A DNA stretch of 64,000 nt from Streptomyces aculeolatus (GCF_020400605.1 NZ_JAINRD010000012.1:1-64000); one strand, 5' to 3'. Counted from the first letter of the stretch, positions 32,197-41,453 are shown. The notes: generated by a model from the letters alone, not told the origin. Made by a program: numbers and translations.

Positions 32197-32640
32197 GTGC
32201 GCATGCTGACGCGTATCGACCACATCGGAATCGCCTGTCATGACCTTGACGCAACCGTGGAGTTCTACCGCGCCACCTACGGCTTCGAGGTGTTCCACAC
32301 CGAGGTCAACGAGGAGCAAGGGGTCCGCGAAGCCATGTTGAAGATCAACGAGACGTCCGACGGCGGCGCCTCGTACCTGCAGCTCCTCGAACCGGTCCGG
32401 GAGGACTCGGCGGTGGGCAAGTGGCTGGCCAGGAACGGCGAGGGGGTCCACCACATCGCCTTCGGCACCGCGGACGTCGACGGCGACGCCGACGCCATCC
32501 GCGACAAGGGCGTACGCGTCCTGTACGACGAGCCGCGGCGCGGCTCGATGGGCTCGCGGATCACCTTCCTGCACCCGAAGGACTGCCACGGCGTACTGAC
32601 AGAATTGGTCACTTCCGCATCGGCCACGGGCGCACACTGA
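32197..32640 (+). CDS. mce: Methylmalonyl-CoA epimerase
   Basis: 147 residues. A vicinal-oxygen-chelate (glyoxalase-fold) enzyme that interconverts (R)- and (S)-methylmalonyl-CoA. Metal ligands are visible: His in IDHIGIACHDLD, His in GVHHIAFGTADV and Glu in GVLTELV. The start may be the GTG at 32197 or the ATG two codons later; the ribosome site is weak for both. It links propionyl-CoA carboxylation to B12-dependent mutases, consistent with meaB nearby. A strong hairpin follows its stop. Confidence 0.93.
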   Translation: MRMLTRIDHIGIACHDLDATVEFYRATYGFEVFHTEVNEEQGVREAMLKINETSDGGASYLQLLEPVREDSAVGKWLARNGEGVHHIAFGTADVDGDADAIRDKGVRVLYDEPRRGSMGSRITFLHPKDCHGVLTELVTSASATGAH

Positions 32641-32671
32641 CCTTTGATTCCCATGGCCGGTAGAGTGCAGG

Positions 32672-32696
32672 GGGCCGCCCGCGTCCTGGGCGGCCC
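32672..32696 (+). terminator. Terminator after the epimerase gene
   Basis: GGGCCGCCC and GGGCGGCCC form a perfect 9-bp stem with a 7-nt loop, 32 nt after the epimerase stop. It separates mce from scy, whose promoter should lie in the roughly 105 bp that follow. Confidence 0.7.
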
Positions 32697-32804
32697 GATC
32701 ATCTGACACCATCGGTACCAGCACACGAACAGCCAACGAAACGCAGCACGTCATCGCCATTGCCAGCAACGCAGAAACGACCCGGGGACGGATGGGACCG
32801 CGCA

Positions 32805-35800
32805 GTGCGGGGCTACGACCGCTACGAGCCTGACGCCGTGATGGACGGGCTCTCGCAGTTCGAGGCCGAGATCGAGCGGCTGAAGAAGGAGCGGGAGAAG
32901 GCCGTCCAGCACGCCGAGGACCTCGGCTACCAGGTCGAGGTGCTGCGCGCCAAGCTGCACGAGGCGCGCCGCGGACTCGGCGCCCGCAACTCCTTCGACA
33001 GCGCCTCGCACCAGGCCGAGCAGTTGCTCCGCAACGCCCAGGCCCAGGCCGACCAGTTGCGCGCCGACGTCGAGCGGGAGCTGCGCGAGAGCCGCGCCCA
33101 GGCGCAGCGGCTGCTGCAGGAGCACGCCGAGCGCCAGGCCCGGATGGAGGCCGACCTGCACGCCGAGGCGATCGCCCGGCGGCAGCGGCTGGACGAGGAG
33201 CTGGCGGAGCGCCGCACCACCGTCGAGACCCACGTCAACGAGAACGTCGCCTGGGCCGAGCAGCTGCGCTCCCGTACCGAGGCGCAGGCCCGCCGGCTCA
33301 TGGACGAGACCAGGACCGAGGCGGACCGGCTCGTGGCCGCCGCCCGGGCCGAGGCGCAGCGCCAGTCGGAGCAGACCCGCCAGCGGGTCGGCAGCGAGGC
33401 GGAGGCCGCCCGGGCGGAGGCCGACGACCTGCTGCGGCGGGCCCGCGCCGACGCCGAGCGGCTGCTGAACGCCGCGTCCACCCAGGCGCAGGAGGCCACC
33501 AGCCACGCCGAGCAGCTGCGCAGCTCCTCGGCCGGGGAGGCGGAGGAGGCGCGCCGGGAGGCGACGGACGCGCAGCGCCGGGCCGAGGAGAAGCTCGCGG
33601 AGGCCGAGACCGCGCTGCGTGCCGCGCGCACCGAGGCGGACCGGCTGGTGGCGCAGGCCGAGGAGGCGGCGACCAAGAAGATCGCCGAGACCGAGGCGGG
33701 CGCCGACCAGCGGATGCGCACCACGCGCAACGAGATCGCGCGGCTGGTCGGCGAGGCCACCAAGGAGGCCGAGGCGATCAAGGCGGAGGCCGAGCAGGTG
33801 CGGGCCGACGCCCGTACGCAGGCCGAGGCCCTGGTCGCGGAGGCCGAGGAGACGGCCCGTACGCGCTCCGCCGAGGACAGCGCGAACGCCATCGCCAAGG
33901 CCGCCAAGACCGCCGAGGACGTGCTCAACAAGGCGTCCAAGCAGGCCGAGGACACCACCGCGGCCGCCGGCGAGGAGGCCGACCGGATCCGCCGCGAGGC
34001 GGAGGCGGAGGCCGCGCGGCTGCGGGACGAGGCCGCCGCGGCGGCCGAGCAGCTCAAGGGCGCGGCCAAGGACGACACCGAGGAGTTCCGGGCCAAGACG
34101 GTCGAGCTGCAGGGCGAGGCCCGGCGGCTGCGCGACGAGGCCGAGCAGCTGCGCGCGGAGGCCACCGCCGAGGGCGAGCGGATCCGCGGCGAGGCCCGCC
34201 GGGACGCCGTCGCGCAGATCGAGGAGGCGGCGAAGTCCGCCGAGGAGCTGCTCGCGAAGGCCGGCACGGACGCCGAGGAGCTGCGCGAGACCGCAACGGC
34301 CGAGGGCGAGCGGGTGCGCGGCGAGGCCGCGGAGCGGGCCGCGACGCTGCGCGAGCGGGCCGAGGAGGCGCTCGCCAAGGCCCGTGCCGAGGCGGACGAG
34401 CTGCGTGCCGAGGCCGAGGCCCAGGCGGAGAAGATCGCCGAGGCCGCGGCGGAGGCGGCGCGCAAGACCCGTACGGAGGCCGACGAGGCCGTCACCGCCC
34501 GCCGCGCCGAGGTGCAGACGGAGCTGGACCGGCTCCAGCAGGAGGCGGCGGGCCGGGTCACGGCCGCCGACGAGGCGCTGGCCGGGGCCCGCGGCGAGGC
34601 GGAGCGGATCCGCCGGGAGGCCGCGGAGGAGACCGAGCGGCTGCGCGCGGAGGCCGCGGAGCGGCTGCGCACGCTCCAGCAGCAGGCGCAGGCCGAGGCG
34701 ACCCGGATGCGCGAGGAGGCGGCCGCCGAGACGGCCGGGACGCGCGCCGAGGCCGAGGCGGCCGCCCAGCGGCTGCACGAGGACGCCACGGGCGAGTCCG
34801 AGCGGCTGCGCCGCGAGGCCCAGGAGGCGGCCGACCGGATCCGCACCGAGGCGTCCGCGGCCGCGGAGCGGCTGGCGGCGGAGGCGCAGGAGGCGCTGAG
34901 CGCCGCGCAGGAGGAGGCCGCGCGCCGGCGGCGCGAGGCCGAGGAGCTGCTGACCGCGGCCCGCGGCGAGGCCGAGCGGGAGCGGACGCAGGCCACCCGG
35001 CAGGCGGAGGAGCTGCTGGCCTCGGCGCGGAAGCGGGTCGAGGAGGCGCAGGCCGAGGCGGCCCGGGTCACCGAGGAGTCGGAGCGCCGGGCGCGCGAGC
35101 TGGTGGCCGCGGCGGAGCAGACGGCCCAGCAGGTACGGGACTCGGTCAGCGAGTTGCGCGGGCAGGCCGACGAGGAGATCGCGGGGCTGCGCTCGGCCGC
35201 GGAGCACGCCGCGGCGACGCTGCGCCGGGAGACCAGGGAAGAGACGGACGCCGCCAAGGAGTTGGCGGAGTCGGCCGTCAACGACGCGCTAGCAGAGGCA
35301 GAGCGCCTGCGTACCGAGGCCGAACGGGTCCGGGACGAGTCCCGCGCCGACGCCGCGAAGCGCCGTGCGGAGGCCGCGGAACAGGCCGACAAGCTGGTCG
35401 AGAAGGCGCACGACGAGGCGACCCGGGCCACCGCCGCGGCCGAGGAGCAGGCCGACGTGATGGTCGCCGCCGCCCGCAAGGAATCCGATCGGCTGGTGCG
35501 CGGCGCCACGTCGGAGGCGAGCGGTCTGGTGGAGAAGGCCCGCGCGGACGCCGACCGGATGCTGGAGGAGGCCCGCCGGGACTCCCAGGCGATCCGCGAG
35601 CGCGCCGAGGAGTTGCGTACGCGCACGGAGGCCGAGACCGACGCCCTGCACGACCGCGCGCGGCGCGAGGCCGCGGAGGCCACCAAGGCCGCCGGCGAGC
35701 GCGTGGACAAGCTGGTCGCCGCAGCTCACGAGCAGCTCAACTCGGCCGAGACACGCGCGGGGCAGCTGCTCACCGACGCCAAGAGCGAGGCGGACAAGGT

Positions 35801-36179
35801 CCGTATCGCCGCGGTGAAGAAGGCGGAGGGGCTGCTCAAGGAGGCCGAGCAGAAGCAGGCCGAGGCGTTCGACGCGGCCGAGCGGACGAAGGCCGAGGCG
35901 CGTGCCGAGGCCAAGCGGATGGTCGACGAGGGCGGCCGCGAGCTGGAGTTGATCACCCGCAGACGCGAGGACATCAACGCGGAGATCTCCCGCGTGCAGG
36001 ACGTCCTCGAAGCCCTGGAGTCCTTCGAGAACCCCGGTACCCTCGCGGCGAACGGCAAGGACGCCAAGGACGGCAAGAACAGCCAGGTCAGCAAGGGGAA
36101 GGACGGCGGGGGCAAGGCCCCCGCCGCCGCCGCGGCCCGCTCGGGGGGCAAACAGTCCGGTGGCAGACCACTCGATTGA
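32805..36179 (+). CDS. scy: Scy, large coiled-coil polarity protein
   Basis: 1124 residues from the GTG at 32805; the start VRGYDRYEPDAVMDGLSQFE matches the Scy N-terminus as I recall it. Nearly the whole protein is a coiled coil rich in Ala, Glu, Arg, with recurring EAERIRREA-type segments and almost no aromatic or hydrophobic core outside a/d positions. The first about 60 residues resemble a DivIVA-like N-terminus. A Lys/Gly/Asp-rich tail ends the protein. Scy organises the tip-organising centre, recruiting DivIVA and FilP and affecting ParA. At 1124 residues it is shorter than the about 1326 I recall for S. coelicolor, so repeat units have probably been lost or never gained. filP follows. 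Confidence 0.94.
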   Translation: MRGYDRYEPDAVMDGLSQFEAEIERLKKEREKAVQHAEDLGYQVEVLRAKLHEARRGLGARNSFDSASHQAEQLLRNAQAQADQLRADVERELRESRAQAQRLLQEHAERQARMEADLHAEAIARRQRLDEELAERRTTVETHVNENVAWAEQLRSRTEAQARRLMDETRTEADRLVAAARAEAQRQSEQTRQRVGSEAEAARAEADDLLRRARADAERLLNAASTQAQEATSHAEQLRSSSAGEAEEARREATDAQRRAEEKLAEAETALRAARTEADRLVAQAEEAATKKIAETEAGADQRMRTTRNEIARLVGEATKEAEAIKAEAEQVRADARTQAEALVAEAEETARTRSAEDSANAIAKAAKTAEDVLNKASKQAEDTTAAAGEEADRIRREAEAEAARLRDEAAAAAEQLKGAAKDDTEEFRAKTVELQGEARRLRDEAEQLRAEATAEGERIRGEARRDAVAQIEEAAKSAEELLAKAGTDAEELRETATAEGERVRGEAAERAATLRERAEEALAKARAEADELRAEAEAQAEKIAEAAAEAARKTRTEADEAVTARRAEVQTELDRLQQEAAGRVTAADEALAGARGEAERIRREAAEETERLRAEAAERLRTLQQQAQAEATRMREEAAAETAGTRAEAEAAAQRLHEDATGESERLRREAQEAADRIRTEASAAAERLAAEAQEALSAAQEEAARRRREAEELLTAARGEAERERTQATRQAEELLASARKRVEEAQAEAARVTEESERRARELVAAAEQTAQQVRDSVSELRGQADEEIAGLRSAAEHAAATLRRETREETDAAKELAESAVNDALAEAERLRTEAERVRDESRADAAKRRAEAAEQADKLVEKAHDEATRATAAAEEQADVMVAAARKESDRLVRGATSEASGLVEKARADADRMLEEARRDSQAIRERAEELRTRTEAETDALHDRARREAAEATKAAGERVDKLVAAAHEQLNSAETRAGQLLTDAKSEADKVRIAAVKKAEGLLKEAEQKQAEAFDAAERTKAEARAEAKRMVDEGGRELELITRRREDINAEISRVQDVLEALESFENPGTLAANGKDAKDGKNSQVSKGKDGGGKAPAAAAARSGGKQSGGRPLD

Positions 36180-36282
36180 GCGGACATTCTCCAGATCAAA
36201 CCTGGATTGACGCTGTGACACGCCGTCAGCACCCCTAGGATTCCCCTTATCACCTCACTCGGTCTCTTTCGACAGGAACCCC

Positions 36283-37218
36283 ATGAGCGACACTGCCAAC
36301 CCCTTCGGTTTCGAGTTCGCAAGGCGCGGATACGACCGCGAGCAGGTGGACGAACGGATCACCAAGCTCGTAGCCGACCGCGACAGTGCCCTCTCGCGCA
36401 TCACCTCCCTTGAGAAGCGGATCGAGGAGCTGCACCTCGAGACGCAGAACGCACAGGCGCAGATCGCCGACTCCGAGCCGTCGTACGCCGGCCTCGGTGC
36501 CCGGGTGGAGAAGATCCTGCGGCTCGCCGAGGAAGAGGCCAAGGACCTGCGCGAGGAGGCCCGCCGCGCCGCCGACCAGCACCGCGAGCTGGCCGAGTCG
36601 GCCGCGCAGCAGGTGCGCAACGACGCCGAGTCGTTCGCCGCCGAGCGCAAGGCGAAGGCCGAGGACGAGGGCGCCCGGATCGTCGAGAAGGCGAAGGGCG
36701 AGGCCAGCGGTCTGCGTGCCGAGGCGCAGAAGGATGCCCAGTCCAAGCGCGAGGAGGCGGACACCCTCTTCGAGGAGACCCGCGCCAAGGCCGCCCAGGC
36801 CGCCGCGGACTTCGAGACCAACCTCGCCAAGCGCCGCGAGCAGTCCGAGCGCGACCTCGCCTCCCGCCAGGCCAAGGCCGAGAAGCGCCTCGCCGAGATC
36901 GAGCACCGCGCCGAGCAGCTGCGCCTGGAGGCCGAGAAGCTGCGTACCGACGCCGAGCGCCGCGCCCGGCAGACGGTGGAGACCGCGCAGCGCCAGTCCG
37001 AGGACATCGTGGCGGACGCGAACGCCAAGGCCGAGCGGATCCGCAGCGAGTCCGAGCGCGAGCTGGCGGCGCTCACCAACCGCCGCGACAGCATCAACGC
37101 CCAGCTCACCAACGTCCGCGAGATGCTGGCGACGCTGACCGGCGCGCAGGTCGCCGCCCAGGGGGGCACCGACGAGGTCGAGGACAAGCCGGGCGTGCCC
37201 GCCCAGCAGTCCCGCTGA
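36283..37218 (+). CDS. filP: FilP, intermediate-filament-like coiled-coil protein
   Basis: 311 residues, almost the length of S. coelicolor FilP. The N-terminus (FGFEFARRGYDREQVDERIT) is DivIVA-like; residues about 25-290 are heptad-type coiled coil with a short break near PSYAGLGAR. The C-terminal tail is short and acidic. FilP forms filaments behind the hyphal tip and interacts with DivIVA and Scy to stiffen the hypha. It lies 103 bp after scy. Two tandem hairpins end the unit, so scy-filP is isolated from the following ABC genes. Confidence 0.94.
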   Translation: MSDTANPFGFEFARRGYDREQVDERITKLVADRDSALSRITSLEKRIEELHLETQNAQAQIADSEPSYAGLGARVEKILRLAEEEAKDLREEARRAADQHRELAESAAQQVRNDAESFAAERKAKAEDEGARIVEKAKGEASGLRAEAQKDAQSKREEADTLFEETRAKAAQAAADFETNLAKRREQSERDLASRQAKAEKRLAEIEHRAEQLRLEAEKLRTDAERRARQTVETAQRQSEDIVADANAKAERIRSESERELAALTNRRDSINAQLTNVREMLATLTGAQVAAQGGTDEVEDKPGVPAQQSR

Positions 37219-37226
37219 GGCCGCGG

Positions 37227-37255
37227 CGGCCGGGCGGATGACCGCCGCCCGGCCG
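37227..37255 (+). terminator. First terminator after filP
   Basis: CGGCCGGGCGG and CCGCCCGGCCG form a perfect 11-bp stem with a 7-nt loop, 8 nt after the filP stop. Confidence 0.75.
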
Positions 37256-37269
37256 TGCGGTACGTCTCC

Positions 37270-37300
37270 GGCGCCCTCCGCCCCCGCGACGGAGGGCGCC
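37270..37300 (+). terminator. Second terminator after filP
   Basis: GGCGCCCTCCG and CGGAGGGCGCC form a perfect 11-bp stem with a 9-nt loop. With the hairpin at 37227 it makes a tandem terminator before the ABC genes. Confidence 0.75.
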
Positions 37301-37364
37301 AATCCGGTTGTGTCGATTGGTCCCAGGAGATGCGTTCGATGACCTCCCCGCCTAGGGTTAGCCC

Positions 37365-38378
37365 ATGATCGAACTGGAGGGGCTCACCAAGCGGTACGGC
37401 GACAAGCTCGCCGTGGACCACCTGACCTTCCAGGTGCGGCCCGGCATGATCACCGGATTCCTGGGGCCCAACGGCGCCGGCAAGTCGACGACGATGCGCA
37501 TGATGCTCGACCTCGACAACCCCACCTCCGGGTCGGTGCGCATCGACGGCAAGCACTACCGCGAGCTGTCGGAGCCGCTGAAGTACATCGGCGCCCTGCT
37601 GGACGCGAAGAACATGCACGGCGGCCGCAGCGCGTACAACAACCTGCTGTGCCTGGCCCAGAGCAACCGCATCCCGGCCGCCCGGGTGAGCGAGGTGCTG
37701 GACACCGTCGGCCTGACGGCGGTGGCGAAGAAGAAGTCCAAGGGCTTCTCGCTCGGCATGGGCCAGCGCCTCGGCATCGCGTACGCGCTGCTGGGCGACC
37801 CCGAGATCCTGATGTTCGACGAGCCGGTCAACGGGCTCGACCCCGAGGGCATCCACTGGATCCGCAACCTGATGAAGAGCCTGGCCGCCCAGGGCCGCAC
37901 GGTCTTCGTCTCCAGCCACCTGATGAGCGAGATGGCGCTCACCGCCGACCACCTCATCGTCATCGGCCAGGGCAAGCTGCTCGCGGACACCTCGATGGCC
38001 GGCTTCATCCGGGAGAACTCGCGGTCGTACGTGCGCGTGCGCACCCCGCAGCCCGAGCAGTTCAAGGACGCCGCCAGCGCCGCGGGCATGGCCGTCTCCC
38101 TGCGGGGCGACGGCGCGTTCGAGATCGAGGGCGCCGACATGGCGGAGCCGGTCGGCGAGCTGGCCGCACAGCACCGGGTGACGCTGCACGAGCTGAGCCC
38201 GCAACAGGCCTCCCTGGAGGAGGCGTTCATGCAGATGACCGCCCAGGCGGTCGAGTACCACGCGCACGATCTGAGCGACCCGAACGCCGCCGCCGCGGCG
38301 GCGGGGGCCGTGCCGGGCGCGCCGCCGGCGGCGCAGGCACCGCCCCCGCCGGGTCCGCAGTGGGGCAAGGGAGACTGA
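37365..38378 (+). CDS. ABC transporter ATP-binding protein 1
   Basis: 337 residues. Walker A GPNGAGKSTT, signature FSLGMGQRLG, Walker B EILMFDEP and the switch His in FVSSHLMSEMA are all present. After the ATPase domain (about 1-220) comes a DUF4162-like C-terminal domain and then an Ala/Pro-rich tail (AAQAPPPPGPQWGKG). It lies 5 bp upstream of its permease. It is a close paralogue of the ATPase at 39262-40464. The substrate is unknown; the family (CcmA/DrrA-like) often exports lipophilic compounds or affects envelope functions. Confidence 0.9.
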   Translation: MIELEGLTKRYGDKLAVDHLTFQVRPGMITGFLGPNGAGKSTTMRMMLDLDNPTSGSVRIDGKHYRELSEPLKYIGALLDAKNMHGGRSAYNNLLCLAQSNRIPAARVSEVLDTVGLTAVAKKKSKGFSLGMGQRLGIAYALLGDPEILMFDEPVNGLDPEGIHWIRNLMKSLAAQGRTVFVSSHLMSEMALTADHLIVIGQGKLLADTSMAGFIRENSRSYVRVRTPQPEQFKDAASAAGMAVSLRGDGAFEIEGADMAEPVGELAAQHRVTLHELSPQQASLEEAFMQMTAQAVEYHAHDLSDPNAAAAAAGAVPGAPPAAQAPPPPGPQWGKGD

Positions 38379-38383
38379 CGGCC

Positions 38384-39163
38384 ATGGCAGCACCCTCGGC
38401 AGTGCTCAAGTCGGAGTGGACCAAGGTCCGCACGGTCAGCTCCACGATGTGGACGCTGGCCGCCGCGCTGGTCCTCACCGCCGCGGTGGGCGCGCTCCTG
38501 TCCGGCGTCATGAACGCCACGTTCGACGACCTCTCCGAGGCCGAGCGACTCACCTTCGACCCCACCCTGGTCAGCTTCTTCGGCATGATGCTCGGCCAGC
38601 TCGCGATGGTCGTCTTCGGCGTCCTCGTGATCAGCACGGAGTACAGCTCCGGCATGATCAAGACCTCGCTGGCCGCGGTGCCCCAGCGCGCCACGTTCTA
38701 CGTCTCGAAGGTCGCGGTCGCCACGCTGCTCGCCCTGATCGTCGGACTGCTCACCAGCTTCCTCACGTTCTTCCTCGGTCAGTCGCTGCTCGGCGACCAC
38801 AAGGCGTCGATCGGCGACGAGAACGTGCTGCGGGCGGTCATCGGCGCCGGGCTGTACATGGCCGTGATCGCGATGTTCTCCATGGGCGTCGCCGCGATGC
38901 TGCGCAGCACGGTGCTCTCGCTCGGCCTGCTGATGGCGTTCTTCTTCCTGATCTCCTCGATCCTGGCGGGCGTCCCGGCCACCAGGGACGTCGCTCGCTA
39001 CCTGCCGGACCAGGCGGGCTCGCGCGTCATGCAGGTGGTGCCCGGCGCGCTGAACAGCGACGAGACGCCGTACGGGCCGTGGGGCGGCTTCGGCATCATG
39101 TGCGCGTGGACGGCGGTGGCGCTGATCGGCGGGTACATCGTGCTGAAGAAGCGCGACGCCTGA
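38384..39163 (+). CDS. ABC-2-type permease 1
   Basis: 259 residues from the ATG at 38384, 5 bp after the ATPase stop. It starts VLKSEWTKVRTVSSTMW, the marker of ABC-2 permeases beside these ATPases, and has six hydrophobic segments (first AAALVLTAAVGALLSGV, last CAWTAVALIGGYIVL). It should form the membrane channel of the exporter with ATPase 1. The same opening (SEWTKIRSVRSTMW) recurs in permease 2. Confidence 0.9.
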   Translation: MAAPSAVLKSEWTKVRTVSSTMWTLAAALVLTAAVGALLSGVMNATFDDLSEAERLTFDPTLVSFFGMMLGQLAMVVFGVLVISTEYSSGMIKTSLAAVPQRATFYVSKVAVATLLALIVGLLTSFLTFFLGQSLLGDHKASIGDENVLRAVIGAGLYMAVIAMFSMGVAAMLRSTVLSLGLLMAFFFLISSILAGVPATRDVARYLPDQAGSRVMQVVPGALNSDETPYGPWGGFGIMCAWTAVALIGGYIVLKKRDA

Positions 39164-39261
39164 CGGCCTGCCCGCCGGGAACCGGAAGCGCACCGATAGC
39201 CTCTTAGCCTGAAGGGGGACGGGAAGTCGCGTGTGCCCCCGTGTCCGGCGCAGGGGGCCAC

Positions 39262-40464
39262 ATGATCGAAGCACAGGGTCTGACGAAGACCTACGGCGGG
39301 AAGACCGCCGTGTACAACCTTTCCTTCACCGTCCAGCCGGGCGTCATCACCGGCTTCGTGGGCCCCAACGGGGCGGGCAAGTCGACCACGATGCGCATGA
39401 TCCTGGGCCTCGACGAGCCGACCGGCGGCACCGTCACCGTCGGCGGCCATCCGTACCGCAGGCTGCCCAACGCCCCCCGCCAGGTGGGCGCCCTGCTGGA
39501 CGCCAAGGCGGTGCACGGCGGCCGCAGCGCCCGCAACCACCTGCGCTGCGTCGCCCAGCTCTCCGGCATCCCGCAGCGCCGCGTCGACGAGGTGCTCGAC
39601 GTCGTGGGGCTGCGCGAGGTCGCCGGCCGCCGCTCCAAGGGCTTCTCGCTCGGCATGGGCCAGCGCCTCGGCATCGCCGGCGCGCTGCTCGGCGACCCGC
39701 AGATCCTGCTCTTCGACGAGCCGGTCAACGGCCTCGACCCCGAGGGCATCCTGTGGATCCGCAACCTGATGAAGAAGCTGGCGAGCGAGGGCCGGACCAT
39801 CTTCGTCTCCAGCCACCTGATGAGCGAGATGGCGGTGACCGCCGACCACCTCATCGTCATCGGCCGCGGGCAGCTCATGGCCGACATGAGCGTGCGGGAC
39901 TTCATCAACACGCATTCGGCGAGCTACGCGCGCGTCCGCGTCCCCGACGGGGAGCAGGCGGCGCGGGAGAAGCTGTCCGCCGCCCTCACCGAGCAGGGCG
40001 CGCACGTGCAGCCGGAGGACGACGGGGCGCTGCGGGTGGGCGGGATGCCACTGCCGCGGATCAGCGACCTGGCGCACGACGCGGGCATCCGGCTGTGGGA
40101 GCTGTCGCCGCACGAGGCGTCGCTGGAGGAGGCGTACATGCGGATGACGCAGGGCGCCGTGGACTACCGCTCCACCGCCGACCACCGCGCCGGCCTCCAG
40201 CAGGCGGGCCCGGTGCCCCCGCAGGGGTACGCGGCCCCGGGGCCCGGCTACGCGCCGCCCATGGGCGCTCCGGGGATGCCCCCGGCCGGCCCCGGCGTGC
40301 CGCAGCCCGGTCCGGGCGTGCCGGGCATGCCGCCGCCCGGCGTGCAGCCCGGCTACGCGCCGCCCCCGCCGCAGGGGTACGCCCCGCCGCCACCCCCGGC
40401 CGCGCCGCAGGCCCCGGCCGGCGCCGCCGCTCCCGCCCCGCGCGAAGGTGAGACCCGCCGATGA
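39262..40464 (+). CDS. ABC transporter ATP-binding protein 2, with a Pro/Gly/Tyr-rich tail
   Basis: 400 residues from the ATG at 39262 (AGGGGG upstream). The ATPase domain is very like ATPase 1, with GPNGAGKSTT, FSLGMGQRLG, ILLFDEPVNGLDPEG and SSHLMSEMAVTADH. After residue about 310 comes a 90-residue tail rich in Pro, Gly, Tyr and Met, with repeated PGYAPP and PQGYAPP units. Its stop overlaps the permease ATG by 4 bp. The second ABC pair arose by tandem duplication of the first; the tail has since expanded. Confidence 0.9.
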   Translation: MIEAQGLTKTYGGKTAVYNLSFTVQPGVITGFVGPNGAGKSTTMRMILGLDEPTGGTVTVGGHPYRRLPNAPRQVGALLDAKAVHGGRSARNHLRCVAQLSGIPQRRVDEVLDVVGLREVAGRRSKGFSLGMGQRLGIAGALLGDPQILLFDEPVNGLDPEGILWIRNLMKKLASEGRTIFVSSHLMSEMAVTADHLIVIGRGQLMADMSVRDFINTHSASYARVRVPDGEQAAREKLSAALTEQGAHVQPEDDGALRVGGMPLPRISDLAHDAGIRLWELSPHEASLEEAYMRMTQGAVDYRSTADHRAGLQQAGPVPPQGYAAPGPGYAPPMGAPGMPPAGPGVPQPGPGVPGMPPPGVQPGYAPPPPQGYAPPPPPAAPQAPAGAAAPAPREGETRR

Positions 40465-41438
40465 GCTACCCGCCGCAGCCCTCCGCCCCCGCCCCCGGCG
40501 CACCCCCGGTGCCCGGTGCCGCTCCCGGCCGGTTCCCCGGTGCCGGCCCCGGCCTCGCACCGCCGCCCGGCGCCCCCGCGGGCGGCGGCTACTCCTCGCC
40601 GATCCCGATCGTCAGGACGCACCTGGGCCACGCCTTCGCCTCCGAGTGGACCAAGATCCGCTCGGTGCGCTCGACGATGTGGACGCTGGGCATCATGCTC
40701 GTGCTCGTCGTCGGCGTGGGCTTCCTCATCGCGCTGGCGATGGCCACCGACGACTGGGTCGGCGCGCCGCTGCTCTCCGGCGGCCTCTTCGGCCTGATGC
40801 TCGGCCAGATCTGCATCGTGACGCTCGGCGTGCTGGTGATCACCTCCGAGTACGGCACGGGCATGATCCGTACCACGCTCACCGCCTCGCCGCAGCGCTG
40901 GCGGGTGCTGGCCGCCAAGGCCGTGGTGTTCTTCGTGCTCGCCTTCGTGCTCACCACCGCGGCGTGCGCGATCACGGCGCTGATCCACTCGTCGGTCCTC
41001 AGCGGCCAGACGGTGCCCGAGTACGAGGCCGGCGACCCGATGTTCAAGGACTCGGTCTCGGACAGCGGCGAGCTGATCGCCACCGGCGGCCAGTGGTTCG
41101 ACGCCACCGTGGGCGCGGCGCTGTACGTGTCGCTGCTCGGCCTGCTCGCGCTGGCCGTGGGCGCGATCCTGCGGCACTCCGCGGGCGCCATCACCACGAT
41201 GGTCGGCTTCATCCTGCTGCCGCTGATCATCGCGCTGTTCATGCAGGCGGAGAGCCTGCGGGACGTGCAGCGCAAGCTGATCGAGTACTCCCCGCTCAGC
41301 GGTCTCGCCTCGCTCTTCGGCATCCCGTTCTTCGACGACGCCGACATGGGCGGCTGGGGGCTGCTCGGCATGCTGGCCGCCGTCACCGGCGGGATGCTCC
41401 TGCTGGCGTTCGCGCTGCTGTCGAAGCGGGACGTCTAG
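40461..41438 (+). CDS. ABC-2-type permease 2, with a Pro-rich N-terminus
   Basis: 325 residues from the ATG of an ATGA overlap. Residues 1-50 are a Pro/Ala/Gly-rich cytosolic extension (PPQPSAPAPGAPPVPGAAPG) absent from permease 1. The ABC-2 domain begins FASEWTKIRSVRSTMW and has about six helices. The neighbouring ATPase carries a matching Pro-rich tail, so the two low-complexity regions may interact or recruit another protein. The substrate is unknown. Confidence 0.9.
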   Translation: MSYPPQPSAPAPGAPPVPGAAPGRFPGAGPGLAPPPGAPAGGGYSSPIPIVRTHLGHAFASEWTKIRSVRSTMWTLGIMLVLVVGVGFLIALAMATDDWVGAPLLSGGLFGLMLGQICIVTLGVLVITSEYGTGMIRTTLTASPQRWRVLAAKAVVFFVLAFVLTTAACAITALIHSSVLSGQTVPEYEAGDPMFKDSVSDSGELIATGGQWFDATVGAALYVSLLGLLALAVGAILRHSAGAITTMVGFILLPLIIALFMQAESLRDVQRKLIEYSPLSGLASLFGIPFFDDADMGGWGLLGMLAAVTGGMLLLAFALLSKRDV

Positions 41439-41453
41439 GCGTACGCGGACGGC

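Noticed and set aside
32751..35710. Long Leu/Arg/Gly and Ser/Ala/Arg open frames antisense to scy
   Set aside because: They mirror the repeated Glu/Ala/Arg codons of the coiled coil and have no independent support.
36207..36241. filP promoter TTGACG ... TAGGAT
   Set aside because: The spacing is 23 bp, too long for a standard promoter, so it is not called, although filP probably does have its own promoter in this gap.
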